A stretch of DNA of 64,000 nt from the NCBI RefSeq assembly GCF_003576645.1, contig NC_044919.1:25248182-25312181 (forward strand), given 5' to 3'. The notes below the pieces were generated by a model. The model saw only the letters and a list, made by a program, of their open reading frames with translations. It was not told where the DNA came from and did not search any database. Shown in pieces: positions 1-12,148 of this stretch; positions within the stretch are counted from its first letter, which is position 1; the number at the start of each line of letters is the position of its first letter. Made by a program: the position numbers and the translations under genes. The DNA is from Ipomoea triloba. Lineage: Eukaryota > Streptophyta > Magnoliopsida > Solanales > Convolvulaceae.

Positions 1-129
1 TCGAGTGGACAAAAGGATTGAGATGTTATCACAACTAACAACTCGATAGGGCAAGCCGCATAGACATTCTTTGAGCGTAAACAGTCCGAAACCTTACAAG
101 TGAGAAAATGTGTGCCGGATAAAATGAGT

Positions 130-812
130 CCTAGGTACATATCCCAAGTCAACTTTCATTAAAGGCCATGTCTTTTTATGCAGAACAAAAACACAAAAGT
201 TCAACGCATTTTATGGACCTAACGGTTGGAAAGTCAATAACTCACGTATACTCAAATTACCTAGTGGTCTCTACTCACTGGTCAATAGGCTTTTTGAAAC
301 TTTGTCTTCCCTCCAACGGAACAAATTTTCATGCCTATAAATACCCTCTTCACTCACTAAAGAAGGTACTAGTCTTTCAAAAAATATTCAAGTGCAAAAG
401 CTCTGTTGAAACATCAAGTTATTTGTGACCAGTTTGAGAGATATATTCTTTAAGTTCTTATCCAGATTTACGAAGAAGACTTGTGCTGCTACAAAGATTC
501 TCAACTAGATTTCAAGCCAAGCTCTTCAGTTGGAGGAAGAAAAAAACTCATTTATTCAATCTTGTTTCCTCTACTTGGATAGAGGCGGAAAAGACTTTGA
601 CAAAGTCGAAAATCCTGTTGTGCAAGATTGTGTCCAGCTATGTGTCAATGAGCAATCTTGGAGTGTGTTTTGTACTAAGGAGATAGCGCAAAATTTTACG
701 TGTTTTGAAGAAGAGTGGAGTAGGCTTAGTTAACAACTATAAAAAATCTCTATCTTTCTCTCTCTCTCTCCCTCTCCTCTCCCTCTCTCTCCCTATCTCT
801 CTCACACACACA

Positions 813-847
<35 letters not shown>

Positions 848-930
848 TTACGCTTGCATATCCTCATCCACATTCAAACCCTAAATCTTATAAATCAAAC
901 ATACGTGCAAAAAGAGTTAACTTATTTCTG
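130..930 (+). mobile_element. Probable LTR-type retroelement remnant with core promoter
   Basis: No convincing protein is encoded. A TATA-box-like TATAAATA at 336-343 lies in a context typical of plant retroelement promoters, followed by leader-like sequence and then a pyrimidine tract. The short open frames here have no recognisable domains. I infer an LTR or leader remnant from this style of sequence. No terminal TG/CA pair or target duplication could be fixed, so it could equally be an intergenic promoter. Confidence 0.35.
747..843. repeat. CT-rich microsatellite with a short CA tract
   Basis: Nearly uninterrupted CT dinucleotides, with a short ACACAC insertion around 804-813. Simple sequence repeat with no coding content. 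Confidence 0.9.
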
Positions 931-1216
931 TTGTGCATACATACTCTGAGCGAGTTATTAAGTTTACACTTAACAATTCGTAAATATCATTCAAAATCTA
1001 ATGAATCTATTCAGCCCCTCTAGATTCGTTCCCTAAACCCTTCGGGACCATCCAACACGCTTGGGCCAAGACTTTCCTTGGTCCCTAGGGTCCCATGGCT
1101 CTATCAACTATAATTTTTACACCCACTGGCCACTGGTTCTAGCTCATAGTGTTATTGATGGTACACATTGTTGCCTTTCTTGACTTGGTATTGCCTTCAT
1201 ATCTTTGGTTTTGTTT

Positions 1217-1366
1217 TAGGTCAATGTGCCATTGTGTTTACTTTAACTCTGTGTGTCATTGTGTTTATTTAGGTCAATGTGTTATTGTGTTTACTTTTAG
1301 CATGTGTGCTATTGTGTTTGTTTTAAGCATTTATGCCATTGTGTTTACTTTAGGCTTGTGCTCCAT
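1217..1366. repeat. Diverged tandem repeat, unit about 27 bp
   Basis: Five or so imperfect copies of a unit built around CATTGTGTTTACTTTAG follow one another. They produce an artefactual open frame of repeated CAIVF-like residues. No gene is supported here. Confidence 0.75.
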
Positions 1367-2053
1367 TTAATTATCCTTTGGTGCTAGTTTGTGGTCCTGT
1401 GTGCCTCATTACAGCTTGATTGGTCTCTGGCTCGCGTATATCATTTTGACATATGATGTAACAAAGATATAATAGTGCGTATGGGTGTACAATATTGTCT
1501 TAAAGGGATTAGAATTATGACCACGCAATATGCAATAACTAATATCTAGGCTCTAGCCTTAAGAAAGTATGACTCAAGTTAGATAGCAACAGAGTTAGAA
1601 ATGATCATTTTTCCATTAAACAAATGAAATAACTAATTTAGCAACTTTTTTTTTTAAAAAGTAATAATGAATACTATACGTTGACTAGGTTCATTAACAC
1701 AAATCTATTACGGAGTATCTATTATCTAATCATCTACTAATTGCCGAACAATTTCTTAGTAAACTACAATTTTTATCGTATGCTATAATATACGGAGTAG
1801 TAAGTAAGATAATTTTTAGCATTAATATAAAATTTCATGGTTAATAGTTGTAGAGGTTGTTGTTGATATAGTAAAAACATTCCATTGTTATACCATGAAT
1901 TAGGATTTATCTTGCATTATGCATCTTAATCTAAAAATTATGTATGTGCTTATAAATAAATTAGAGGCACATAAACTATTAAGTATATAAAAAAATATTT
2001 CAATTATAGATAGACATACTGGTTTGAATGTTATTGTGAATCAGATTTACAAT

Positions 2054-2661
2054 TAAGGCTGTTAACGAACCGAACATAAACAAACGGAGGTTGTTCGTGT
2101 TCGTTTGTTAAGGATTCTGGGGTGTTCGTGTTCGTGTTCGTTTGTTAAGGTTTTTTAAAATCCCGTTCGTGTTCGTTTGTTAAGCGTTCGTTAACGTTCA
2201 CGAACGTGTTCGCAAACGTTAACAAACGCGTTCACAAACATGTTTATTTATGTTCATGAACACGTTCGTGAACACATAATAACCAAACACTTGAACATGT
2301 TCATGAACATATTTTGTTCGTGAACAATAAATAATCTACGTTCACGAACAATTATATATATATATGTGTGTGTGTGTGTTTGTAAATATGTTTGTGAACA
2401 TTATTAAACGAACACTAAACGAGCTTGTTCGCGAACGCTACTAAACAATCACAAACGAGCTTGTTCACGAACACTACTAAATGAACACAAACGAGCTTGT
2501 TCGCGAACACTTATCAAACGAGCTTACCACTGTTCAGACTCTGTTCGTTTATTAACCGAGTTCCAAATTTTGTTTGTTAATGTTCGTTTACCTTAATAAA
2601 CGAACATAAACGAACGCAAACACGAGTAATTTATCGAAAGGTCTGTTCGCTAATAGCCCTA
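2054..2661. mobile_element. hAT-like MITE built from GTTCGT/ACGAAC motifs
   Basis: The ends are inverted repeats of each other (TAAGGCTGTTAACGAAC at the left; the complement of GTTCGCTAATAGCCCTA at the right). The interior is almost wholly made of GTTCGTGTTCG, GAACACGAAC and related words in both orientations, so it can fold extensively. The flanking 8-mers TTTACAAT (2046-2053) and TCTACCAT (2662-2669) agree at 6 of 8 positions, suggesting an old 8-bp target duplication as hAT elements make. No transposase is present. Confidence 0.65.
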
Positions 2662-3191
2662 TCTACCATAGAAGATAAACTATAATAGATGGTATAAAAT
2701 TTGTCAAAAACATTGGCATTGGCCTGATGGGCTGTAGCTCACCAGAACCAGCCCGCTCACCGACCTCCGTTGACTCAAGCTCATCTATGGCTCTCTCTCT
2801 CTCTCTCTCTCAACAAAAGTATATACGGAGCATATGTCATAAATCCAAGTTGAACAAAAATTCAAACAACCCAATGGATTCCAAGAAAATATCCCAAATT
2901 GCCAATTCCTAATTAATACTTCAACCTTTGTGTTTTTTCCTGTTTGCCTCCAATTTCAGCTTCCGTTTTCTTGTCTTTCATCTAAAAATTCAATCTTCTT
3001 CAATCTCTCTTTGGGAATTTTAATTTTTTTAAAGAAAATTTCTACTGATTTGTTGAATCGGAAATCAGAAACCCTAGATTTCTTCATTTCCTGTTGGATC
3101 AACAAGCCCTAGACGAGGCCCTGCCCAAATGAGTGAAGCATAGGATCGTCATCACCACAAAGATCGTCATCTATCTGTGTTGTGGTCGTCA

Positions 3192-6100
3192 ATGGCGGCG
3201 CCCAGGAGTTTGGTGGTGGACACGGCGCGCTTGGTCAGAGATGAGGAGAAGATTCTCGATTTGTCGGACTCCTATTCCTCGGACTCGCCGACAGCCAAAC
3301 GTTACAAAGAGGGCAAGCTCCTGCTCAGCCGTTGGGAGTTCGCCGCGGCTCTTGGGGTGTTCATGGTGTGCTTGACAGGCTTGTTCTGCATCTACTTGAC
3401 AATGCCTGCTGCCGATTATGGGAAACTCAAGCTTCCTCGTAATATTTCTGATCTTCGGATGCTCAAGTATGGTTATTATTGTTATTATTATTATTTATTT
3501 AACTAGGGAGGTTTTTGTGCTTCTGCTGTTTCATTTGATTCTGTTTTTATGTCAAAATGTTGGTTAAGTAGCTAAACATTGTGTGACTTATAATATGGTT
3601 ATTAATCACTAGAATCTCGAGTGTGTTATTCTATCTTCACTTTTATGCTATTATGCTACACATTCTCCTCTAAAGGTGTTCCTTTATGACCAGCTCAGGA
3701 AGTTCCTGCAAATTCATTAACCATTATTTTTACTGATCCATAAATCAAATTGCAATTTTTCCTAGCACTCATGGCCTTTCGCTAATCTAGTCCAATTGGA
3801 CCAAAGGGTACTTTTTATCTCTCAAAGAAGTAGTCTGGGTATTCAAATCTTTTTCTTTACCATCTATACTTGTTGCAGAATAATGGTTGAATGTTTGATT
3901 GCCTTGATTTCTCCCAAGTTGAATGGAGAAAAATATCAGCTTGAATTTAGTTGTTGCAAGGCTCATCATGTTTGTGTCTGGTTGATAACGGATTTTTTGT
4001 GGTGCTGTTAGAGGCGGTCTCCAATTTTAGGTGGCAATGGGTGAGCAACACGCTTATACAGGAAATATGAGATATTATTCACGTGTGTTGTGTTCTCACT
4101 TCCTTTTGTAATGAACAGTTGTCTCCTTTGTTCACAATAATAATTTTGTGGTTCAAAAATTTCTTTGGTAATATTCTGAGAATTTTATGAAAGTAAAAGT
4201 TGTTCATTAACAGCTCCTTAATTTCTTCAGAAGCACAATATTAAAGATTTACATTTTTACAATCTCTGGTGATTGCCCTTTTAAGGGAGTGAGGATATAT
4301 TTTGGTCCTATCATGTCCTTATGGAATTTGGTGTATATGCTATTAGTGTAATACTACGTAACTATTTAGACATTCATCCCTGAACCTTGATTCTTCAGTA
4401 TTCACCATCTATCCATTAATCATTTTTTAGTAAAATGTGTCCCAATCTTAATTGTGATCAGTTCATAATGCTAAAACTCATCTTTTCTTTTCTTAATCTT
4501 AATGTCTCAAGTAAACACTTTGTAATATTCTTTTTCAGGGATCACCTAGCTATGTATGCCGATATGTACCCAATGCGATTCATTTTGGGTTACTGCTCAA
4601 CATACATATTTATGCAGACATTCATGATTCCTGGGACCATTTTTATGTCATTACTTGCTGGAGCACTTTTTGGTGTTCTTAGAGGGCTTTTCTTGGTTGT
4701 CTTTAATGCTACGGCTGGTGCATCATCCTGCTTCTTTCTTTCTAAATTACTTGGAAGGCCTATAGTTCACTCACTATGGCCTGACAAGTTGAGGTTTTTC
4801 CAATCAGAGGTATTTGTAACTTTAAAAATGGTGACCTTATTTTGTATTTTACGGAGTATTAGTTTTATGCCCTATATTTTCTACATACTAATATTAATAT
4901 TGTAATTGCAGATAGCCAAGCGCAGGGATAAATTACTCAACTACATGCTTTTTTTGAGGGTAACTCCAACGTTGCCAAACCTTTTTATCAATTTGGCGTC
5001 TCCTATAGTGGATATACCATTCCACATTTTCTTTCTGGCCACGGTGATTGGTCTTATTCCTGCCTCATTTATTACTGTCAGGGTAAGTCTTTCCAACTTA
5101 TTTATGATTTCTTTTGACTGTCTTTTTTGCTTGTCTCTTTTTGGCAGTACTGTGTTGCATCTTACGATTGCACTGTTGATTTAACACTTAATAACAGCTG
5201 CTACCTCTCTCTTGGGTTATACCAAGGGATCTTATGCGGCAAAAGACATAAGTCCTTGCTATTCTTAGGGTGTTTAGCTGATAGATTACCAAGTCTCTGT
5301 CACATACTCACATATATATGTGGTCTTTCGACTCTTATTTTTGGATGACGAGGGAAACCCCCACAACCCCCCGACTTGTGACCCTAGCCGGCAAAGGGCC
5401 ACAAGGAAGTAACCCAACATAGGTTACCCATAGCTGACTGCTGACCGGCTCAAACCAAGGGTGCAAGGATTCGAACTTGTGACCTTGTAGTTACAAGCGT
5501 GGATCTCTTGCCATCTTGGCTACGGGGTTACCCCCTCGACTCTCTTATTGTATTGTTAGATAGTGGTTGTGTATAGGAGTAGCCTGTTAGTCCTCCATTC
5601 ATCATTTATATAATTTTGAATATTTATCCTTTACCAAAGTTAATGCTATTAGATTAAAATCCATCCTAACCTGGTTTCACTGCTACCCTTCTCTTTTATC
5701 CCACAAACTCCCTGTTTGAGACAATGTGATGGATCTGTATGCTAGACAAATATGTTGCCCTCTGTTTCTCAACGCTAGTGAAACCAGGTTAGGATGGATT
5801 TTAAAAAGATCTAATAATAAAGCAATTCAGAGTAATAATAAACATTAAAGAAGAATAATTTTAAAAAGATTTGAATATCCACACTTAGCAGTGCCATGAT
5901 ATGGTTGGTGAATCCTTGTTTTACATGATTCATTCTCTGTAATGGGGACATATATTCGTGTACAGCATCTAACGTAAGCCAGGCATAATTTGGGTTACCA
6001 TTATAAAATCACTTGATTATGCCTGAAGAAATTCAGGATTTGAACTATAACATTGGGTGAAGGAAATATGACATGATCAAATGAACAACAAACAAGCATT

Positions 6101-6388
6101 CTGTTGATTCATCATATTAGTGATTTTGCTTACAACTCAAATGGACAACATTTTCTTTTGTATTATCATAGTATTGATAATTGATAATGCTTCTAAAAGT
6201 TGTTTCCGTCAAATGAATCTGATAGCTTCTCCTGCTTTCATCATTTGAATAATCAGGCTGGCCTTGCTCTTGGGGATTTAAAATCAGTCAAAGATCTGTA
6301 CGATTTCAAAACGTTGGTAGTTCTTTTCCTTATTGGTTCTATCATTATATTACCAACCCTTTTGAAGAGGAAGCGGATATATGAATGA
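3192..6388 (+). CDS. VTT-domain (SNARE-associated Golgi, TMEM41-like) membrane protein
   Basis: A four-exon gene reads cleanly: 3192-3466, 4539-4809, 4912-5082 and 6257-6388, all with GT-AG introns and matching phases, giving 282 residues. The ATG at 3192 (MAAPRSL) is preferred over an in-frame ATG at 3177 because related plant proteins start this way. The N-terminal tail carries a Ser/Asp-rich stretch, then a membrane segment around residues 49-72. The VTT core follows, with the family signature FMQTFMIPGT and SLLAGALFG in exon 2, RVTPTLPN in exon 3, and a final membrane helix ending in a Lys/Arg-rich tail (KRKRIYE). Length and exon joins (LKDHLA, TVRAG) match the plant SNARE-associated Golgi protein family (for example Arabidopsis At4g09580). 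Animal TMEM41B relatives are ER lipid scramblases acting in autophagy and lipid mobilisation; the same role here is inference. It looks intact. Intron 3 carries a SINE. Confidence 0.9.
5342..5536 (-). mobile_element. tRNA-derived SINE (Au-like) in intron 3 of the VTT gene
   Basis: Read on the minus strand, it begins with GGGGGTAACCCCGTAGCC, has a pol III A-box-like TAGCCAAGATGG and a B-box GTTCGAATCC, and ends GGGTTTCCCTCGTCATCC. This layout matches Au-type plant SINEs. Flanks TCGACTCTTATT and TCGACTCTCTTATT are a near-identical target duplication. It lies antisense inside the intron. Confidence 0.75.
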
Positions 6389-7021
6389 AGCCATCATTGA
6401 GCGTTGTCTACCCTCCAGAGCCACACGAATTTCATATAGTTCTTATTTCTACCATTTGGATTTGAGATGGGAGCAATCCATGGAGGCCGACATTTATCTG
6501 CGGGAATGTAACTAATGTCAGACAAGTGACCTTTGCTGGTCTCGGGTTCCAACAAACATTCCATTCGGTAAGATTAGAGATATGAGGAAATATAAATATA
6601 CAGCTCACTTTGTATTTATGTATGCAAGTTTTACACAACCTGGAGGCAGGCGGTAATTTGGGTGATAGCAAACTAGAAGCTGATTGTAACATTTCTTGTG
6701 CCAGATACCTAGATATGAAAATGGTTTCTGATTCATACGCAAAAGTGACCATGTAGCCATATGTTTTATTATATATATATATTACAATGTAAAAGGAGGT
6801 TGAATTTTTTTCATCAATAGTAAAAGTATTTTAGCATTTAGCCTGTCATAATATGTGTGCAATCTGTACAGCATTTTGCTGTAGTTTGTTGGATAAATAA
6901 TGGATCCTAATTACCATAATTACCAGGAAACTTGTCTTCTTGATGATGGCAAGTTTTGTCCTAATATTCTTGATGTTACTTTGCAAACTTGTATCTTCTA
7001 CCAATGAGATATGAAGATAAA

Positions 7022-7333
7022 GGGTTGTTTGGTAAATAGTTGTTTGCTGTTAGCTGATTGGGTTAGTGAATTTGACTAGTTGATAACATTAGTTGATTGT
7101 AGAAAGATGTTTGGTAAATTAGCTGGTAATTGATTAAATGCAAAATGATCTTTTTAAAAAGTTGATCAAAAAAGTTGTTTTAAGCACATTTATGAATTTT
7201 AGTATTTTGGAGCAATAAGATGTTATAAAAAGTTAATTAATCAAACATTTATATTGAATGTTTAATCAAGTCAAACAACTAATATTAGTCAAATAAATTT
7301 AAGTGATAAATTAAATATGTTACTAAACAGGTC
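7022..7333. mobile_element. MITE with GTTTGGTAAATAG-type inverted ends (family A)
   Basis: The left end GGGTTGTTTGGTAAATAG is the imperfect inverse of the right end (GTTACTAAACAGGTC). No coding capacity. A second copy in inverse orientation lies at 18228-18575, sharing AGTTGATTGTAGAAAG-type and GTCAAACAACTAATATT-type words. Target duplication not identified. Confidence 0.6.
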
Positions 7334-7497
7334 ACAATGAAAAAATGAGTGTTAAAATGAAAAAATGAGTGTTAAAATTCATAGATGTTTATTGGGTTAA
7401 TAGTTAATACCCTGGTTGAGAATTAAATTTGGCTAAATCCATTTGGAATTGGAACTTATAGAAGGGAAAATGAGACAGAAGAACAAGCAATAATTCT

Positions 7498-7557
7498 ATC
7501 ATGAACCAAGGTGTATGTTGTATGTTAAATAATCATGAACCAAGGTGTATGTTGTAT
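7498..7557. repeat. Two-copy tandem repeat, period 34 bp
   Basis: The word ATCATGAACCAAGGTGTATG occurs at 7498 and again at 7532, with identical following bases until the second copy ends. The surrounding 6.9-8.0 kb is otherwise AT-rich with no gene. Confidence 0.75.
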
Positions 7558-8027
7558 CTATTTGTATTTTTTTTGAAATCTTTTAAATAACACTTATATT
7601 TTTTCAGTACACACTTATATTGATATACATATTTTTTAAAAATAAATTTATAAGTATATTAGTGTAATGTCCATGTACATTAAGCTTTAAAGTGAATGAA
7701 AATAAATATGATGTATTTGTAATTTAGTGTTTATGTAAATTAACGTTTAAATTTATGATCAAACAAATATTATGAATATAGTATATGATGAATGTTATTA
7801 AACATGATGCACATATGGTGTAATATTTATGTACATTAAGCTTTGTTTTAATGAACATATAGAAATAACATTATAAATATAGTATCGAGTGAATAGAATT
7901 ATATGTGATGTGCATGCAGTTTCGTGTTTATGTACATTAAGCTAAGGTTTATGTTTATGAACATGTAAGAAAAATATTATAAAAATAATACATGCAGATT
8001 TTATTAAATATGATATACTAGTTGACA

Positions 8028-9632
8028 GTTTTAACACTTAGCAGGAAAATGACTTCTGGAAAATGTTTTCTGGAAAATGAGTCATTTTCTAGAAAACATT
8101 TTCCTTTTCCTTTCCCGTGTTTGGTTGCACAACAGAAAACTGTCTTTGTGTGTTTGGTTCATTTTCCAGAAAATGAGCAGAATTGTATACTTCAACATTT
8201 TAATTGTTATATACCAAAAGAAATATTTTTAATGTTTTGTTTAAAATATAATAACTTTTATTTTAAATTTCATGTAACATAAATTTGAGTTGTATTCAAT
8301 CATAATGCCTTTACTCTCAACAATTTATCTTCCCAATACCGAAATCATTGTCATAGTATAAAAACTCGAATGCTAAATCAAGATCACCAATTCTACAAGC
8401 TTTATCTATAAGCATATTGAAGGAAACAACATTTGGCACTATTCCACTCTTTACCTTCCAGTAAAACACATAAATTGCCTCAAACAATTTACATTCTTTA
8501 CAAAGGGCATAAATAACAATATTATAAGTATACACATTCTCCATATGCCCATAAGAAACCATTTCCCTATACACCAGCCAAAAGCAACCAACCTCATCTA
8601 ACTTTATCAGATGATTCAAAAAATTATTCAGTGCATGAACCGAAACCATATGACCTCATAACCAATGTGAAAAATACAGCATTAGTCCCACAACCTACAT
8701 CATAACTATCAATAAGCCCTCCCAAAATCTCCAAAGGCAAAATCCCTTCCTTATCATCAACTCTTTCATCAACCACAAAGCATCATTAAAATGTCTACAA
8801 CACACCATCACATGAATCACAACACAACTTTCAAGCAAATTCAAGACACTTTTTGCTCCACCAATCCTCTTGTAGAACTCCAGCATTACTTGGGGAGAGC
8901 TCCGGAACCCGTTGAAAACACAAGAAAGCACGGACCCTGCGAGTCCAGAGCATATTTAGTCCATAAATTTATATTTATTTTTCCTCAAATTCACACAGAT
9001 TGATGCAAACAGAACATCCTCTTTATTTGGGTGTGCGAATTGCTTAACCAAATGAAGAGCTCTAACAATTTTTATTTACATATAAACTTGCTTTGCAGAG
9101 ATATCTCAAGCAATAAATTTTCAGGAATGGTTCGTTATGCAATTTCTCATATGCAAATAAATGAAGTTTTGAATTCAAAATCTAGTTTTCCAAGTTGGAA
9201 ACCAGTACGTTTCCGGCTGTGGGTTTTCGTACCCGCAGCCGAAAACCATTTCCGGTGGTCGAGATCTGTTAGATCCGCCACCGAAGCTAAGTAAAAAAAA
9301 ATCAAAATCGAAAACAAAAGGAGGAAATATACCTTGGTGGTGGTGAATGGCGACGAAACGGAAGAAAAGATGGAGAAGAAGCTGCTCTTTTGTTGAAGTA
9401 GAAGCTGCTCTGGCGTTGGTGAATGCCGCGAAGAAGAAGCGTGAATGTCGCGAATGAGGCCAAGAAGAAGAAAATGACTTCCCCAAAATAAGGGAAGTCA
9501 TTTTCCGTAAAAAACCATCCATTTTCCATTGACCAGACTTTATTTTCCTTTGACTTTTATATTTTTCACTTTGCCAAACACCACAAAAACTCGGAAAATG
9601 ATTTCTAGACCGGGTTTCCAAACACACCCTTA
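8028..9632. mobile_element. Possible composite element carrying a PPR fragment
   Basis: The flanks are rich in GGAAAATGA/TCATTTTCC words and end near GTGTTTGGTTCATTTTCC (left) and GGGTTTCCAAACACACCC (right), both typical of non-autonomous DNA transposons. Between them lie a PPR pseudogene and a GC-richer stretch (about 9180-9300). The inverted ends are not clean and no target duplication was found, so the single-element reading is tentative. Confidence 0.35.
8317..8931 (-). pseudogene. Pentatricopeptide repeat (PPR, P-class) gene fragment
   Basis: Two minus-strand open segments (8931-8695 and 8649-8317) contain PPR-like helices. Recognisable repeat cores are YTYNIVIYALCKECKLFEAI and VVSFNMLIDKACRIGDLDLA, each followed by the Asn/Asp-type positions of P-class repeats. 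The upstream piece (LNLLESCVVIHVMVCCRHFN) resembles the N-terminal flank of such proteins. The segments are in different frames, there is no start or organelle presequence, and full-length family members are several times longer. It is therefore a truncated, frameshifted copy, possibly carried by the surrounding transposon-like sequence. Confidence 0.7.
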
Positions 9633-10359
9633 ATATAAAATGATGTCGTCTTGGATTTTAGAATCCATAATGTAAGGTAAACTTTAGTTCATGATATAAT
9701 TTTTGAAGAACATCAGGTTAAAGAAAATTACTCTTCACTATATTCCAAAATGTCATTTTCACACACTCTTCCAAGAATGCAAGAACATAGGCATTTCTCC
9801 CTTTCTACACTTTTTGCTTCGTTTCTTCATCAAGGTAAAGCCTCCATTAATGACTTCCAAAAATGCTCAATCATGTATATATATAACATATCAATAAAAT
9901 AGTGAAACCATTATGATTTCGTTTACCAAAAAAAGTTCAATGGTTATTCACATTCAAGTTTCTACGTATAAGCTTGGACCTATGGGTAGTAGACATTAGT
10001 ATCAATGGCTAGATATAGGCTAAGTAATCAAATAAGATTGAGCAAGTAATGAGATAATAACAACCTGTTGATGAGTTCCTCTCTCTTGTCCATGTTGACG
10101 AGTTTTTCAGATCATTCATGACTTTCTGCTTCATTTATTCATTCCTTAATACTGTTTCATTGGTTTGGTGATGTTATTCAATGCCTTTTCACCTAGTATC
10201 TACCACATTCAATTCGTGTTTAAAGTTTCTGTGTGTTCACCAATTCCAACATACTAATACTTTTCATCGTACTGAACTTCCACCACTTCTGCTCTACCCT
10301 ACACTCAAACCCCACATCACTTTTGAAAACTATTCTCGGCCTCTGTATCCCTTGTTCCT

Positions 10360-11159
10360 TTGTTTGTGATGGCTTCAAGCAGCAATGCAACCAAAAGCAT
10401 GGAGATGGAATGTGCAGCCCTTTCCCTTTATGATCCAGAGGAGACGGAGTTCCACTTTGACGAAGAAAACTACGAAGAATCGGAGATCGAGACCCTTTTT
10501 GTTCTAGTTGGAAAACTCTTAACTGACAAACCCATAAAGTTCAACTTCTTGAGGGATACTATGGCAGCCATTTGGAGACCTGGGAAGGGATGATGGCGAG
10601 GGAGGTCACAAACAACCTATTTGTGTTCTATTTCGTCCACGAGAGGGACATGAACCGTGTTATCGAGGACGGGCCGTGGTCGTTTGAACATAGCTTACTC
10701 TTGTTGAAGCGTGCTGACCCCAACACCCCTCCGTTCTCTGTTCCACTCAGCCATGCAGAGTTTTGGATCCAGGCTTATAATCTCCCGTGGAGCTTCCAAA
10801 ACAAGAAGACGGCAGAAGCTATTGGGTCTTTCCTGGGGGAGTTTGTCAAAATGGACGAGGTGAACATGACTGGCCTTTGGAAGCCGTTTATGAGAGTGAG
10901 GGTTTGCATTGACATCTCCCTACCTCTCAAACGGAAAATGAAGATCCAGCCGAACAGAGGTGAAGCATTTTACGTGGACTTCAAGTATGAGAGGCTCCCT
11001 ACGTTTTGTTTCATTTGCGGCATCATTGGACATAGCGAGAGATTCTGTAGCATGCAGTTTGAAGGAGTAACTGAAGACTTTGTTAGGCCTTTCAGTGCAG
11101 AACTAAGGGCCTCCGGCCAGCGAGTTCAACCTAACCTCGGCCAAAAATGGCTGTTATAG
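10360..11159 (+). pseudogene. LINE ORF1: DUF4283 plus CCHC-type zinc knuckle
   Basis: The frame starts at the ATG at 10369 (MASSSNAT) and breaks once near 10590, where reading continues one frame over. The joined product has the plant L1-type ORF1 order: an acidic N-terminus, a DUF4283 nucleic-acid-binding region (around WSFEHSLLLLKR and MTGLWKPFMRVRV) and a zinc knuckle FCFICGIIGHSERFC. Such proteins package LINE RNA. One frameshift and a premature stop make it non-functional as read. A hydrophilic C-terminal extension continues in another frame at 11184-11570. Confidence 0.8.
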
Positions 11160-11183
11160 GAACTTCCCTGACGGTCGACCAAT

Positions 11184-11570
11184 GTGGGAGATGCAGGAAC
11201 CACTTTTGGGAACGCTAATCAAGAGCATGTACAGGGAGAAGATGCAGGCAAAAAGAACGGGTCAGAGGAAGGGCATTATCCAGCAGATCAAAGCAACCAA
11301 ACTGACTTTGTTCAGAGTGTTGCAACACTAAATGAAAAGCATAAGGAACTGACCAACCATTTAATGTCCACAGAGTCAAGTTCAAACTTGGGCCTTTCTC
11401 AATTCACTTATGGATCAAATCTCTTGGAGCAAAGGAAACGGAAAGTGGGCCGAACCCATGAAGAGTCCACAAACGAAGATAATATGGGTATGGACTTCTC
11501 CTTTCAGTTTGCTGAGCCAAAAAACTTGCTGGAGGCGGGACTTGGACCCCAGGCCCGCCAAGACCAATGA
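11184..11570 (+). pseudogene. LINE ORF1 C-terminal hydrophilic tail
   Basis: An open segment downstream of the ORF1 knuckle, rich in Glu, Lys, Asn and Ser, without a recognised domain. Its stop TGA overlaps the ORF2 start ATG (ATGA at 11567-11570), a compact arrangement suggesting coupled translation in the ancestral element. It is separated from the knuckle by a stop and frame change. Confidence 0.55.
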
Positions 11571-12148
11571 GTTTCTTATCTTGGAACTGTCGAGGACTGG
11601 GCAACCCTTCGACAGTTCAAGTATTAGTGGACCTTGTCCACCAGAGAAAGCCCGTGGTGATTTTTCTTATGGAGACACTAGTCAATAATTATAAAATGCA
11701 AGGTATTAAAACTAAGCTGGGCTGGCACGGATGTTTCACTGTGGAACCTGTGGGCCGAGGAGGAGGTTTGGCCCTTTTGTGGAAGGAAGAAACCAAAGTC
11801 TCGGTGTCTTCCTTCTCCCAAAATCATATCGACACAGAAATTCAGCTTGCGGGAAATAATCTTATTTGGAGATTTACTGGGTTCTACGGAATGCCAGAGA
11901 GGACAAGAAGAGCAGCATCGTGGGACCTCTTGGTGGATTTAGCGGCGAGAAGCGAGTTACCTTGGCTCGTAATGGGAGATTTTAATGATCTTCTCTACCA
12001 AGAAGAAAAAAGAGGTACACATCCACATCCCGAACCTTTAATTAGAGGCTTCACCGCTGTTGTGGAGAGTAGTGGGTTGAGAGATTTTCCTTTCCAAGGT
12101 TATCAATTAGACAGGGGGACCCCCTATCCCCATATATTTTTATTCTGA
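11567..12148 (+). pseudogene. LINE ORF2, APE-like endonuclease, internally deleted
   Basis: The start MSFLSWNCRGLGNP is the classical opening of plant L1-type ORF2 endonucleases. Further endonuclease motifs seen are METLVNN, GRGGGLALLWK, FTGFYG and MGDFNDLL. After DFPFQGYQL the sequence jumps directly into the middle of the reverse transcriptase (RQGDPLSPY motif, one frame away). The first half of the reverse transcriptase is therefore deleted, and the element cannot be autonomous. Confidence 0.85.

Noticed and set aside
1149..1370. Open frame with repeated CAIVF residues
   Set aside because: It is only the translation of a 27-bp tandem repeat.
5342..5536. Possible antisense tRNA in the VTT intron
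   Set aside because: Boxes are right but the acceptor stem and anticodon arm fail; the 3' end and flanking duplication fit an Au-type SINE.
6432..6752. Minus-strand open frame of 106 codons after the VTT gene
   Set aside because: It is antisense to the probable 3' UTR of that gene and has no recognisable domain or splice context.
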